From an uncultured Lachnospiraceae bacterium (GTDB lineage Bacteria; Bacillota; Clostridia; Lachnospirales; Lachnospiraceae), in contig CAMNSZ010000009.1 of assembly GCA_946557105.1 (NCBI GenBank), positions 49,954 through 113,953 of the forward strand: a DNA stretch of 64,000 nucleotides. The letters run 5' to 3'. Both the position numbers and the translations under genes were made by a program. The notes under the pieces are model-generated. The model was not told the DNA's origin and ran no database searches. It saw nothing but the letters and a program-made list of their open reading frames with translations. The number at the start of each line of letters is the position of its first letter. Position 1 is the first letter of the stretch. Of this stretch, positions 54,809-64,000 are shown piece after piece.

Positions 54809-56221
54809 TTAAACCTCAACCACGCGTATCATATTTGTCTTGCCTGCTATTCCTAATGGCACGCCTGCCGTAATCACCACAATGTCTCCTTCTTTGACAT
54901 AGCCCGCCCTCCGCGCCTCGGCAACCGCGTCGGCAAAAAGCTCCTCCGTCGTTTCCTCACGCTTAAGGTAAAGGGGCTTTACACCCCATAAAAGATTCAG
55001 CTGACTGTAAACTCTCTCGCTGGTAGTACACCCGATGATAGGGCAAGCCGGCTTAAATCTGGAGATGGATTCCGCCGTGTAACCGGAAAGTGTTACCGTA
55101 ATAATAGCCGCCGCATCTAAATCCATCGCAGTGGTACAGGTTGCATAAGCAATAGCCGTAGTAATACACTTGTGTTCAGAGGCGGACAGCTGTGTCATCC
55201 TGTTGCGGTAATCAATATCAAGCTCTGCACTCTCGGCAATTCTCGCCATTGTTTTAACTGCTTCCACAGGATACTGCCCCGCAGCGCTTTCCCCTGAAAG
55301 CATAATTGCCGTAGTTCCGTCATAAATGGCATTTGCAATATCCGTTGCCTCCGCTCTGGTAGGGCGCGGATTCTTTATCATGGATTCCAGCATCTGCGTC
55401 GCCGTTATTACATGCTTGCCCTGTGCATTAGCAAGCTTAATCATCTTCTTTTGGAGAACAGGAACCTCCTCTAAGGGAATCTCCACTCCCATATCCCCTC
55501 TTGCAACCATAATTCCATCGGAAACGCTTAAAATTTCCTCCAGATTCATAATTCCCTGCATGTTTTCTATCTTGGCAATTATTTTCATAGGACACTTGTG
55601 TTCATCAAGTATTTTTCGCACCTGCAATATATCTTCTTTGGTACGGGCAAAGGAGGCCGCTAAAAATTCATACCCCATCTCAATACCGAACAAAATATCT
55701 TCTCTGTCCACATCGCTGATATACGGCATGGAAAGAACCACTCCGGGAACATTAACACCCTTATGGTTGGAAACATAACCACCGTTTATGACGCGGCAGA
55801 CGATTTCCTCTCCTTTGATTTCTTCCACCACCATTTCAATCAATCCGTCGTCAATTAAAATGGTAGTTCCGACGCTTACGTCATTTTTTAAATTTTTATA
55901 TGAAATCGCTGCTTTTTCAACTGTTCCCAGCATTTCCTTCGTAGTGAGAATAAACGTCTGACCCTCTAAAAGCTCCACTCTGCCTCCCTCGAAATCCCGC
56001 AGGCGAATTTCCGGGCCTTTTGTATCCAGAAGAGTTGCCACCGGCAAATTCAGTTCCTTCCTCACCCTGTCTACCCTCTCGAATTTCATCTTCTGCTCTT
56101 CGTGCGTTCCATGGGAGAAATTGAATCTTGCCACATTCATCCCTGCAAGCATCAGCTCTCGCAGGCGTTCCTCACTTTCACTTGCCGGTCCTATGGTACA
56201 AATAATTTTTGTCTTTCTCAT
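54809..56221 (-). CDS. pyk: Pyruvate kinase
   Basis: The 470-residue glycolytic enzyme converts PEP and ADP to pyruvate and ATP. Conserved blocks are KIICTIGPASESEERLRELMLAGMNVARFNFSHG, TLLDTKGPEIR, IAKIENMQGIMNLEEI, MVARGDMGVEIP, ATQMLESMIKNPRPTRAEATDIANAIYDG and IMLSGESAAGQYPVEAV. It lacks the extra C-terminal PEP-synthase-like domain of Bacillus enzymes. Confidence 0.97.
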   Translation of the reverse strand: MRKTKIICTIGPASESEERLRELMLAGMNVARFNFSHGTHEEQKMKFERVDRVRKELNLPVATLLDTKGPEIRLRDFEGGRVELLEGQTFILTTKEMLGTVEKAAISYKNLKNDVSVGTTILIDDGLIEMVVEEIKGEEIVCRVINGGYVSNHKGVNVPGVVLSMPYISDVDREDILFGIEMGYEFLAASFARTKEDILQVRKILDEHKCPMKIIAKIENMQGIMNLEEILSVSDGIMVARGDMGVEIPLEEVPVLQKKMIKLANAQGKHVITATQMLESMIKNPRPTRAEATDIANAIYDGTTAIMLSGESAAGQYPVEAVKTMARIAESAELDIDYRNRMTQLSASEHKCITTAIAYATCTTAMDLDAAAIITVTLSGYTAESISRFKPACPIIGCTTSERVYSQLNLLWGVKPLYLKREETTEELFADAVAEARRAGYVKEGDIVVITAGVPLGIAGKTNMIRVVEV

Positions 56222-56332
56222 AATGTTATGCTCTCTTTCTCATTGTTTTCTATTTTAAATCATTTAACGCTCGAAGCTTTAAGAAACATTAATATAGCCG
56301 CCTTAGCCCATTATTTATCTGTCATATCCTTA

Positions 56333-57808
56333 TTATATTTCTTTGCTTATACACTTTATCCTATAATTCTCCCCGCCTTTGCCACAGTCTATGCCCTGCA
56401 CACTAAGTCCTTGTTGCAAATATTCTAAAATATTCAGGTATTGCTCCTCGGAAAGTACCTCACCGGGCGCTAAAACCGGAATTCCCGGCGGATAAAAATT
56501 TACAAACTCGGCAACGCGCCTTCCCACTGCCTTATCAAGCCTCATATGTTCCCACGGCATATCCCATGCCGCGGCTAAGGAAACGGATTGAACGTTTGTC
56601 TCCTGACGCTCTTGCTCCGCCGGCAGTATAAAGCTTTTCTGCACGGCTTCCCCTCCCGATTCCGGCGCTTTTTCATCTTCCCTGCAGTCTTTAGCGCTTA
56701 TCTGCTCATCAATATAAAGTAAGGCGCTTGTCATTCTCTCATAGGCATTCTTGTCGTCCGCAATGGTAAACATCGCCAGACAATAGCTTCCACATGCCAT
56801 TTCAAGCTGCAAATGATACCGCTCCAACAGAATACGATAAAGCTGCCACCCTGTCATTCCTGCATTCCTGCAATCAATCACAAGCTTTCCCACGTCCTGC
56901 CGCCGTTCATCATCAACCACAAAGCGCAGCCTCCTGCATTGAGATAATTTCTTCATCATGGCAAAATAAAAACGCTTAAACCGGCAAAACAGCTTTTGCC
57001 CCTCATCCTCCACAATCCTAAGAGCATTTTCAATACTTGCCATTAATACATATGATGGACTGCTGGATTGATAAATATGCAAAAAACGCCGTAATCTCTC
57101 CCTGTCAATCCGCTTTCCGTTCACATGCAGCAGCGCCGTCTGTGTCATTGCCGGCAGAGTTTTATGCACACTGTGAATCACCAAATCGGCCCCTGCCTGA
57201 TTACTGTTTGGCGCAAAGCCCTCTGCCAATCCCAAGTGGGCCCCATGAGCCTCATCCACAATCAAAGGGATCCCTTTCTCATGTACTATTTCGGCAATAG
57301 CCGACACATCCGCAATCCTTCCCTCATAGGTCGGCGACACCAAAAATACCGCCTCTACATCCGGTTCCCGCTCCAAAGCCGCTTCTATCTGCGCCGGAGT
57401 GACAAAATCGCAAATATCATACCCCTTCAGCATGGGCGGATACACATATGTTACCTTTAAATTTCTGATATAAGCTGCATGATAAGCCGATCTATGACTG
57501 TTTCTTGCCATTAAAATATGACCGCCAAAGGGAACCGCACAACTGATTGCGCTTAAAATACCGCAGGTACTCCCATTTATCAGATAAAAGCTCTCCTCCG
57601 CTCCATAGAGTAAAGCGGCCCTGCGCTGAAGCTTCTTCAAAATCCCCTCCGGCTCATGCAAATTATCAAAACCGTCTATCTCCGTGATGTCCATACGCAT
57701 TATCTCGCAAGGCATACTTCCCATGGCATTTCTCTTATGCCCTGGCATATGGTAGGGATAAAAGTCGCTTTCCCCATACTTCTTCAACTTATCATATAAG
57801 TGCTCCAA
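56333..57808 (-). CDS. Orn/Lys/Arg decarboxylase family protein
   Basis: The 491-residue PLP enzyme of the SpeA-like group begins DFYPYHMPGHKRN. It contains FLINGSTCGILSAISCAVPFGG, VDEAHGAHLGL and VIHSVHKTLPAMTQTALLH, the last giving the PLP Lys. Decarboxylation of arginine or lysine for polyamines is likely. The start is TTG after GGGAGAA, two bases after the HD gene. In clostridia this gene often lies just upstream of guanylate kinase-holB. Confidence 0.92.
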   Translation of the reverse strand: MEHLYDKLKKYGESDFYPYHMPGHKRNAMGSMPCEIMRMDITEIDGFDNLHEPEGILKKLQRRAALLYGAEESFYLINGSTCGILSAISCAVPFGGHILMARNSHRSAYHAAYIRNLKVTYVYPPMLKGYDICDFVTPAQIEAALEREPDVEAVFLVSPTYEGRIADVSAIAEIVHEKGIPLIVDEAHGAHLGLAEGFAPNSNQAGADLVIHSVHKTLPAMTQTALLHVNGKRIDRERLRRFLHIYQSSSPSYVLMASIENALRIVEDEGQKLFCRFKRFYFAMMKKLSQCRRLRFVVDDERRQDVGKLVIDCRNAGMTGWQLYRILLERYHLQLEMACGSYCLAMFTIADDKNAYERMTSALLYIDEQISAKDCREDEKAPESGGEAVQKSFILPAEQERQETNVQSVSLAAAWDMPWEHMRLDKAVGRRVAEFVNFYPPGIPVLAPGEVLSEEQYLNILEYLQQGLSVQGIDCGKGGENYRIKCISKEI

Positions 57809-57809
57809 A

Positions 57810-58391
57810 CTATTCTTCTCCCTCTCTCACGCCTTTTACGCGAAGCCTTTGCAATAACGCGCCATGCCCCTTATGCATATGAAAGGTTTCCATGAGGGAA
57901 CACCATTTATCAGCGGTACTCACAATCCAAGCTTCCCTACACATGGGCGGCACTATCGTCAACGGCCACATATGCTTTTTAATAATGTCCTTTTCCCTTT
58001 CCGTCAACTGATATTCCTTGGACGCATTCATAAGAGCAATACCGGGATGCCTAAATCCATGCAGTCTGTAAAGCTTGGCGTGCTCCCCGTCATGCCAGTC
58101 ATAAAGAAAATAGTCATGTAACAGAGCTCCTCTTATAAGCTCCTTACGATTACAAGAAATATGTAGCTTATCACTAAATGCCAAGCTATACTTTGCCACA
58201 TTCATGCAATGGCTGTTTACTGTCATGTTTCCATGCTGAATATATTCCCTTGTCAAGCGAAAATTCCGGGACATTAAAATATCTGACCCTGCATTCCTAA
58301 TCTGCTTATGTAACTCTCTCTGCCGTTCAAAATGCTTCTTCCATTTCTCGGCTCTCTTTTTCGAGCGCTGCCCAAGATATCTCTCTCCCAC
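57810..58391 (-). CDS. HD-domain phosphohydrolase-like protein
   Basis: The 193-residue protein has a basic N terminus and then an HD metal site (VNSHCMNVAKYSLAF, GALLHDYFLYDW, LHGFRHPGIALMNA, IIKKHMWPL). It resembles small HD proteins with predicted phosphohydrolase activity in this gene neighbourhood. The substrate is unknown. The start is GTG nine bases after AGGGGG. Confidence 0.8.
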   Translation of the reverse strand: MGERYLGQRSKKRAEKWKKHFERQRELHKQIRNAGSDILMSRNFRLTREYIQHGNMTVNSHCMNVAKYSLAFSDKLHISCNRKELIRGALLHDYFLYDWHDGEHAKLYRLHGFRHPGIALMNASKEYQLTEREKDIIKKHMWPLTIVPPMCREAWIVSTADKWCSLMETFHMHKGHGALLQRLRVKGVREGEE

Positions 58392-58465
58392 AGCCTATGC
58401 CCCCTTATCTAGTGTCTCGCTTATTCATACTATTTTATTATAGCATTTTGCAGTACAAAAAAATA

Positions 58466-58498
58466 GCACCAAAAGGCTTAATTTTAACCTTCTTGCGC
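58466..58498. terminator. Bidirectional terminator between esterase and HD genes
   Basis: An imperfect 11-base stem (GCGC..AAGG with CCTTTT..GTGC) around TTAAAATTAA is followed by TATTTTTTT on the minus strand and by CATTTTTT on the plus strand. It lies 144 bases after the esterase stop. Confidence 0.6.
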
Positions 58499-58642
58499 CA
58501 TTTTTTAAAAATACTAAATTAGTATAAAAATATTTTTACCAAATATAAACTCTTGCATATTTCGGATAACTTAACCGCAAAAACATTATCAATCTTACTT
58601 GTTCCCGCCATCCTGCAAAACTATCTTACAATAGCCTGCATA

Positions 58643-60172
58643 CTACTTATTCAACAAAAAACCCTTGACATTTTCCATAAGGAGCTTCTTGAACTCGGAT
58701 TCGTCATCGTTATCCGGACAAGGGCCTTCTGTCTTAAATACCATTTCGCTAGGTGTTTCCCCGGTATAAGGAAGCCATTGGGGCATATCGCTGCCATCCG
58801 CATCCTTTCCGTTGGGATTACCCGTCTTGACAAAATTACACCAATAATTACACATCTGACGAGCCAAATCATAATGCTTACCCACAAAAGGTCTCCAACA
58901 CTTTGCCAATGTTTCAAAGAAGAACCACAACTCCGCAGAATGAAAATTCCCCGGATTATCCCAGCCCGGAATATCAATGTCAAAGCGATAGTAATAACAG
59001 TTTTCCTGATTGCCGTTCTCCTTGTTTTGCTTAAACAAGGTCTTTACTGTACACTCAATACCATTGACCTTGGCATAACTTCCGCTGTCATCTTGCCGAT
59101 GCGCCTCCTCAAAACGCAAAAATTCATCGGCTCGCTCACCAAAAATTTCTTTTGCTTTTTGTACAAGCTCTTCCTCTGAAGCAGCCGCAATGCTGCTGGG
59201 AAATTCATCCGCCGTATTTCCTGCCATAATAGGTACCTTAGCATGCTTGTTCTGCATATATAGTACCAAAGGATCCCCCACGCAAAACCGATTATCCACC
59301 ACCGTAAAAAATCTCTCATGGCTTTGGGCATACTCTGCGTACCTGTCTCTGATATAAAAAGCGTCAAGCCCTCTTGCTTCCTCCAAAGTTTTCACTCCCA
59401 AAAATGCAAAGAAATCCTCGCCCTTTTTCTCCGCCTGCTCTAATGTAGCAGGAATTCCTATTCCATCCTGACTATAAGGACTTCTTATCATAGCGCTCTC
59501 TACAATAGCCTTTTGGAAAAGCCCGAAATTATCCGGACAAGTCATCTGAGACATAACGCTTCCGCCGCCTGCTGACTGCCCTGCAATTGTAATATTTTCA
59601 GGGTCTCCGCCAAATGCTGCAATATTACGGACTACCCACCTGAGACCTGCCTGCTGGTCAAGACTGCCAAAATTAGCAGGCGCGTCCGGCTGATTTGCGG
59701 TTATTTGCGGATGCGCTAAAAAACCAAACACATTTATCCGGTAATTTACCGTGACTACCACCACTCCTCTTCTTGCTATCCTTTCACCGTCAAATTCCAT
59801 TTCCACAGGATAACCCCACTGCAAAGCGCCTCCGTAAAACCATACCACCACCGGCTGCTTCTCCTCGGTTGATTTTGCGCTGGTCCAAATATTCAAATAT
59901 AAACAATCCTCATCCATGGGAATGTCAGGATCCACATGCCACTCCCTATTATACAAATTATCACCGATACCGGGAGTATCCTGTACGGCAATAGGAGCAA
60001 ACCTGCCGGCATCCAGCACCCCCTCCCAATTCCTGCAAGGCTGAGGAGCCCGCCATCTGTTCTCACCCACCGGTGGCGCTGCAAAGGGAATTCCTTTAAA
60101 TGCGGTAATTCTGGGATCCGCCGCTTCAATTCCCCTTACTGTTCCGTTTTCGGTCTTCGCCATTCTAATCAT
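58643..60172 (-). CDS. Type B carboxylesterase
   Basis: The 509-residue alpha/beta hydrolase has GIPFAAPPVGENRWRAPQP, EDCLYLNIWTS and VVVWFYGGALQWG (oxyanion; GGA instead of the usual GGG/GGAF). The nucleophile Ser is in ITIAGQSAGGGSVMSQM. It has no signal peptide and probably hydrolyses xenobiotic or cell-wall-derived esters. The ATG follows GAGGATATATA. Confidence 0.93.
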   Translation of the reverse strand: MIRMAKTENGTVRGIEAADPRITAFKGIPFAAPPVGENRWRAPQPCRNWEGVLDAGRFAPIAVQDTPGIGDNLYNREWHVDPDIPMDEDCLYLNIWTSAKSTEEKQPVVVWFYGGALQWGYPVEMEFDGERIARRGVVVVTVNYRINVFGFLAHPQITANQPDAPANFGSLDQQAGLRWVVRNIAAFGGDPENITIAGQSAGGGSVMSQMTCPDNFGLFQKAIVESAMIRSPYSQDGIGIPATLEQAEKKGEDFFAFLGVKTLEEARGLDAFYIRDRYAEYAQSHERFFTVVDNRFCVGDPLVLYMQNKHAKVPIMAGNTADEFPSSIAAASEEELVQKAKEIFGERADEFLRFEEAHRQDDSGSYAKVNGIECTVKTLFKQNKENGNQENCYYYRFDIDIPGWDNPGNFHSAELWFFFETLAKCWRPFVGKHYDLARQMCNYWCNFVKTGNPNGKDADGSDMPQWLPYTGETPSEMVFKTEGPCPDNDDESEFKKLLMENVKGFLLNK

Positions 60173-60268
60173 TATATATCCTCGTTTCTGCGCCGCTTTC
60201 CGTTTGACCTAAGCTTGCGGACGCAGCGCTAGACACAAGCCTCGTAGTGAAATACCTTCTTATTCCTG

Positions 60269-61630
60269 TTACTTCACCTCTATTTTTTTTATCCATTTAC
60301 CGCTCTTTAACCTAAATATACACCAAAATGCTTTTAAAAACTGATCTATCTTTAAGCAAAAGTAAATCCAAAATACCGGCAATTCAAGATAAAGACCTGC
60401 AAGACAGCCCAAGGGTATGGATACCACCCACAAAAAAATATTGTCCGCTATCATCAGGCACTTGGTATCTCCTCCTCCTCGAAGCACACCCTTTGTAATA
60501 ATGGAATTTGCAGACTGAAAAATTACAATAAACCCTATAGCCTTCATAAGCTGTCCTGCTACATCCTTTGTCTCCTCCGTGATATTATAACAGCCGATAA
60601 TAAGGTCTCCTATTAAAATGATAATCACCCCCGCCACCATACCGATTAGAAAGCCCAACAGCAAAAAGGTCCAGCCTTGCTTTTTCGCCTTTTCATAATC
60701 ACCTGCGCCAAGATTATGCCCTGTTACAATACAGCCTGCCTGCGCAATTCCTTGTATCAACGCCGTGCTTAACTGCTGAGTCACCGAAGTAATGGAATTA
60801 GCCGCCACAAACACATGCCCTATTCTTCCCATCACCATGGCAACCACATTGGTTCCCAGACCCAGTAAAACATCACTAATTAATACCGGTATACTGATTG
60901 TCAGATAATCCTTCAGCATGTCCCTGCAATTCATTGCCAAATCCTTAATCCGATACCTTACCCTTTTATCTATTAGAATAAAATAACCACAGTTAAAAGA
61001 AAACTCAAAAATTCTCGAAATTAAGGTTCCCAGTGCGGCACCCTCTATCTCCATTCGGGGCGCCCCCAGATTACCGAATATAAACACCCAATTTGCAAAA
61101 ATATTGATAAAAAAAGCTATACAAGAACCGATAAGGGGAATTTTCGTCTGTCCAGTACTTCTCAACACTATAGTGCAGGTGGTAGAAAAACCCATCAGCA
61201 AAAAACAGGGAATAGACCATTGCAGATAACGAACTCCCTCTCTGATTACAGGCTCTTCTGGCGTGTACATTTTCATGATTCCTACCGGAGAAACAACCGC
61301 CGCCAAAGTAAACAGCAGGCCGATTATAAGGGTAAAGCGAAGCATCAACGTCACTGCCTTCTTCAAGGCTCCTATATCCTTCATACCCCAAAATCTTGAG
61401 ACAAGTACCGACGCCCCCATGCCCAAACCCATACAGCAAATATTATAAAATCCGATATACTGAACCGCCAATGCAGATGCAGACAGGGGAATCTCCCCCA
61501 ATGCCCCTAGCATAATATTGTCTATTAAATTTACCCCTATTGTAATCAGGCTCTGTAATGCAATTGGCAGGGCTATGACCATTGTTGCCTTATAAAAACC
61601 TTTGTCTCCCAGATATGCTCTTATGTTCAT
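60269..61630 (-). CDS. MATE-family multidrug/antiporter efflux protein
   Basis: The 453-residue protein has 12 hydrophobic segments. The typical MatE halves are present (ALPIALQSLITIGVNLIDNIMLGALGEIPLSASALAVQ near the start, ISIPVLISDVLLGLGTNVVAMVMGRIG and ALIQGIAQAGCIVTGHNLGAGDYEKAKK in the second half). It exports cationic compounds using an ion gradient. The substrate cannot be told. It is 96 bases upstream of the esterase gene in transcript order. Confidence 0.94.
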   Translation of the reverse strand: MNIRAYLGDKGFYKATMVIALPIALQSLITIGVNLIDNIMLGALGEIPLSASALAVQYIGFYNICCMGLGMGASVLVSRFWGMKDIGALKKAVTLMLRFTLIIGLLFTLAAVVSPVGIMKMYTPEEPVIREGVRYLQWSIPCFLLMGFSTTCTIVLRSTGQTKIPLIGSCIAFFINIFANWVFIFGNLGAPRMEIEGAALGTLISRIFEFSFNCGYFILIDKRVRYRIKDLAMNCRDMLKDYLTISIPVLISDVLLGLGTNVVAMVMGRIGHVFVAANSITSVTQQLSTALIQGIAQAGCIVTGHNLGAGDYEKAKKQGWTFLLLGFLIGMVAGVIIILIGDLIIGCYNITEETKDVAGQLMKAIGFIVIFQSANSIITKGVLRGGGDTKCLMIADNIFLWVVSIPLGCLAGLYLELPVFWIYFCLKIDQFLKAFWCIFRLKSGKWIKKIEVK

Positions 61631-61812
61631 AATTTACTCCGATATACTATTTCCCTGACTATAAATCAGCTCGTTTTTCTACATACTCTATCCTACCATG
61701 ATATTCCGCTGACTTCAATACTTTAAAAAAGCACCACAATACATACTTCAAAAAATGCTTCGTATTATTTCCGTTCAAAGACAAATTTCGTATATGTTTC
61801 CTCATTCCTTGC

Positions 61813-61902
61813 CTATAATTCAATCTGATGCTTTTCGGTATCAAACTTAACCAAATCGTTAAAGCCAAAGCCTTCCATATGGATAGTCATCTCAGCCCAC
61901 AT
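61813..61902 (-). pseudogene. Short gene remnant
   Basis: The frame MWAEMTIHMEGFGFNDLVKF...EKHQIEL has protein-like composition but no ribosome site, and an upstream stop. It is probably the end of a lost gene. The surrounding 61640-61977 region shows no other feature. Confidence 0.3.
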
Positions 61903-61977
61903 ACTATCGAATTCAGTATTATTCTTTGTATATATTTACTAATGGCTATTTCAAATTTACTATTTTAGAACAATTAG

Positions 61978-62859
61978 TTAACTTTCTTCCCTCCCGCCTG
62001 CGGCATATTCATTCATACAAATATCAATTACATCCCTGACAGGCTGAATAAGCGCCGTTTCATAATTACATTTCCACTGCGTTTTTGTACTAAACTGACC
62101 ATCAATAATACCATCAATAGGGTCTCCTGATTCTATGGGATTGTCATTTTGTAAAATGTATGCGGCTGTACAATAGGCATGATTTACCACCCAATTGGGA
62201 TCCATATCATGAAAGTGATATTGCAGGTCCGGTAAAAACAATATTCCCATTCCCAATGTATCCACTATCATGTCATCACTGCCCTCAATATTAAAAAATC
62301 TCACATTGACGGCAAACTTAATAAATCTATCCTCCTTTGGAATCTGATGCTTTCGTATAGTTTCCGCCAAAAACAGCTTTCCCGAATTATGAAAATAAAC
62401 AGCTTCACAGGTAGGATATAGCTCCACTAAGCCCTCCACAAAATCCATATCAAGGCAAGCGCGTTCTTTTGCCGGAAGAACCGACGCCAGCATGTCACAG
62501 GCAAAAATCTGATATTTGCACTCATCAAAAATTCTGTCCCTGTCCTCCAAACAATCCCACATCTGACTCCTCTTAAACGTATCAATATTATCGCCCGTAA
62601 AAAAATCACACGGTGTAATCATTAACTGGGGAGCAATTCCCCCTTCCTTAAATTGAGCCGTATAACGCTTAGCGGCAAATCCCGCGCCTTTTTCGTCATA
62701 CCAAAAACATTCTGTATCTCCTACATACCGCCCTAACACAGTTTCCATACGCTTCTTCTGTGGCGCTTCCACTCTCTCCTTAAAAAGCAGGCTGACAATA
62801 AAAACGCCCCCCTCTTTCTCCTTCTGTAACAAATCCTGTTTAAATACCCTATCTCCCAT
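61978..62859 (-). CDS. DUF4261 domain protein
   Basis: The protein has 293 residues from an ATG after GGGAGGATAATA; a longer frame upstream lacks a site. Recognisable blocks are VFIVSLLFKERVEAPQKKRMETVLGRY, the middle CEAVYFHNSGKLFLAET and the end DGIIDGQFSTKTQWKCNYETALIQPVRDVI. These I associate with DUF4261, common near type VI/VII toxin-immunity and stress loci. The function is unknown. Confidence 0.72.
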   Translation of the reverse strand: MGDRVFKQDLLQKEKEGGVFIVSLLFKERVEAPQKKRMETVLGRYVGDTECFWYDEKGAGFAAKRYTAQFKEGGIAPQLMITPCDFFTGDNIDTFKRSQMWDCLEDRDRIFDECKYQIFACDMLASVLPAKERACLDMDFVEGLVELYPTCEAVYFHNSGKLFLAETIRKHQIPKEDRFIKFAVNVRFFNIEGSDDMIVDTLGMGILFLPDLQYHFHDMDPNWVVNHAYCTAAYILQNDNPIESGDPIDGIIDGQFSTKTQWKCNYETALIQPVRDVIDICMNEYAAGGREES

Positions 62860-62902
62860 TATTATCCTCCCATTCATCATAATCTCTACTGGCAAATCTT
62901 TT

Positions 62903-63169
62903 CTAAAAATCCAGCACAATAGGCACATTATTTTCCTGTGAAAAACACAACGCATCCCATATCATAGAGTAAGCATACTTTGCCAGCGATTCTGTGTCAT
63001 ACATTTCATGCACTTGATCCATTATCAATTTGCCGTCCTCCGTTATGCGTCCGTCTATAGGATATCCCTCAGATTCTGCCCATCCGACAATGGTTTGCTC
63101 ATCAGCCTGCCAACACAAAGAGTTTATTTTATCCAACTCCAATATTAGTGTAATAAGGCGTTGCTTCAT
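62903..63169 (-). CDS. Small hypothetical protein, possible immunity-type
   Basis: The 88-residue acidic helical protein starts MKQRLITLILELDKINSLCW after GGGAGGAGAATA. I do not recognise a domain. It lies 43 bases before the DUF4261 gene and overlaps the end of a broken gene upstream, so all three may be parts of one accessory operon. Confidence 0.6.
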   Translation of the reverse strand: MKQRLITLILELDKINSLCWQADEQTIVGWAESEGYPIDGRITEDGKLIMDQVHEMYDTESLAKYAYSMIWDALCFSQENNVPIVLDF

Positions 63170-63419
63170 TATTCTCCTCCCATGGCACATATTCTTGCTT
63201 TTCTGACGGTGTGATAGCCTTTAAAATCTGATTTCTCCAATTTTCCATATCCGCCTGAATTGAAACCGGAGATAATTTCTTTTTTTTCTTGAAGAAATCT
63301 CTTTCGGCAGTAATGCGTGAAAAGCCATAACCGTTTCCCTCAGTCCACTGCTACGTGGCTGTTTTCCAGTTATGCGTATAATAACGCGTCAAGGTTCCTA
63401 CATAAATATCCAATCCCAT
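63129..63419 (-). pseudogene. Interrupted gene (MGLDIYVG-type protein)
   Basis: The frame begins MGLDIYVGTLTRYYTHNWKT and is cut by TAG at codon 23. It then continues as QWTEGNGYGFSRITAERDFF and ends NNEATPYYTNIGVG. Similar MGLDIYVG...YYTHNW proteins are common full-length hypotheticals in Firmicutes (from memory). Here a Gln codon has probably become a stop, and the C terminus is also lost. Confidence 0.6.
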
Positions 63420-63683
63420 TTCCAAAATCTCCTTCTTCTTAAGTTATATATTCTAATACTCCATATAGGAGCATCTTCTGTGTACATATACCCATTACTT
63501 AATACTGTCCTCTATAATAGCAAAAACTTATTACTTCAACCTTCGACCAAAATCCTATTTTTAATGATTCCTCCTCCACAACCACTCCTTGATTTCCGTA
63601 ATAAGCAGCCTTTGTTCGGCAGAAAAGCCAATAATCTCACCGTCATTTAAATGTGCATTATTTAAAATAATAGATTTTGTAGT

Positions 63684-63724
63684 ACAAAAACCCCTATACA
63701 GATATCTTTTATCTGCATAGGGGC
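63684..63724 (-). terminator. Terminator of the tRNA cluster
   Basis: A 14-base stem (CCCCTATACAGATA with TATCTGCATAGGGG, one mismatch) ends in TTTTTG on the minus strand. It lies 30 bases after tRNA-Lys. Confidence 0.85.
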
Positions 63725-63754
63725 AGCATTTCATCTTTTTAAGCTATTCTATAA

Positions 63755-63827
63755 TGAGGCATCCGGGATTCGAACCCGGGACAACTTGATTAAAAGTCAA
63801 GTGCTCTACCGACTGAGCTAATACCCC
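63755..63827 (-). tRNA. tRNA-Lys (anticodon TTT)
   Basis: The acceptor GGGGTAT pairs with ATGCCTC. The D arm is TAGCTCAGTCGGTAGAGCA, the anticodon loop CTTTTAA, and the T arm CCGGGTTCGAATCCCGG. The discriminator is A. No CCA is encoded. Confidence 0.97.
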
Positions 63828-63856
63828 TCAATACACCTATTTTTAAGTATAGCAAA

Positions 63857-63929
<73 letters not shown>

Positions 63930-63935
63930 ATTGAG

Positions 63936-64000
63936 TAGCGGGGACAGGATTTGAACCTATGACCTTCGGGTTATGAGCCCGACGAGCTTCCAGACTGCTC
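63936..64000 (-). tRNA. tRNA-Met, probably initiator (CAT), cut by window end
   Basis: Most of the molecule is present. The anticodon loop CTCATAA is on a stem with three G-C pairs (GGG/CCC), the mark of initiator tRNA. The T arm is GGTTCAAATCC and the 3' acceptor strand is CCCCGCT with A discriminator. The 5' end lies outside the window. Confidence 0.85.

Overview
The window looks like a chromosomal piece of a spore-forming, low-to-mid GC Firmicute, most likely a Lachnospiraceae member (Blautia/Roseburia-like). This rests on the FabT-FabK type fatty-acid operon, spmA/spmB, ricT, spore-coat genes, DUF6472, and the guanylate kinase-yaaR-holB / ricT-trmN6-rsmI housekeeping blocks. Taxonomy is inferred from gene content only.

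Layout. 1-4.2 kb: pentose operon (FGGY kinase, araD, large membrane protein). 4.5-9.5 kb: DUF885 protein, a FabT-like MarR regulator coupled to an Mrr-type nuclease, an AraC regulator and an AEC transporter. 9.55-11.3 kb: a scar of decayed mobile and regulatory genes (mobC remnant with an oriT-like hairpin, C39-like protease, broken HxlR/PNPOx chimera). 11.3-19.9 kb: fatty-acid synthesis operon acpP-fabK-fabD-fabG-fabF-fabZ-(fabK-like)-fabH-spmA-spmB. It reads leftward from a strong promoter whose start site carries a FabT-type palindrome. 20-32.2 kb: GH120 beta-xylosidase, ABC exporter, Sfp-type PPTase, radical SAM protein, coat proteins, endonuclease IV, LrgAB, GNAT, rsmI, trmN6, ricT. 52.6-58.4 kb: holB, yaaR, guanylate kinase, pyruvate kinase, Orn/Lys/Arg decarboxylase, HD protein. 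58.6-64 kb: carboxylesterase, MATE transporter, DUF4261 locus and a tRNA cluster (fMet, Phe, Lys).

The most interesting part is 32.3-52.6 kb, an AT-rich accessory segment lying between holB and ricT, genes that are commonly neighbours in this family. It holds a compact one-strand operon resembling clostridial peptide-maturation systems (CLI_3235/CcpM type, from memory). Its genes are a BtrH-like protein, a GNAT, a SPASM radical SAM enzyme, an acyl-carrier protein, a 23-codon precursor-like peptide ending in Cys-Cys, a subtilisin fused to a DUF1611-like P-loop domain, two half-ABC exporters, an AMP-forming acyl ligase and a second acyl carrier. I infer an exported, probably acylated, ribosomal peptide.

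Two paralogous GHKL kinase/LytTR regulator pairs and one decayed regulator accompany it. Three promoters in the segment share one geometry: two about 10-bp repeats 20 bp apart, the second starting 18 nt before the -35, then a 17-nt spacer. Each is followed by a tiny Trp-rich peptide ORF (MGIFDGLWEWLFV, MLDDLWKWLFG, MMGYIVATFNWWELLKKFLG). No AgrB or AgrD was found. I propose that these leaderless peptides are signals or effectors of the LytTR systems, and that the third promoter drives the peptide-maturation operon.
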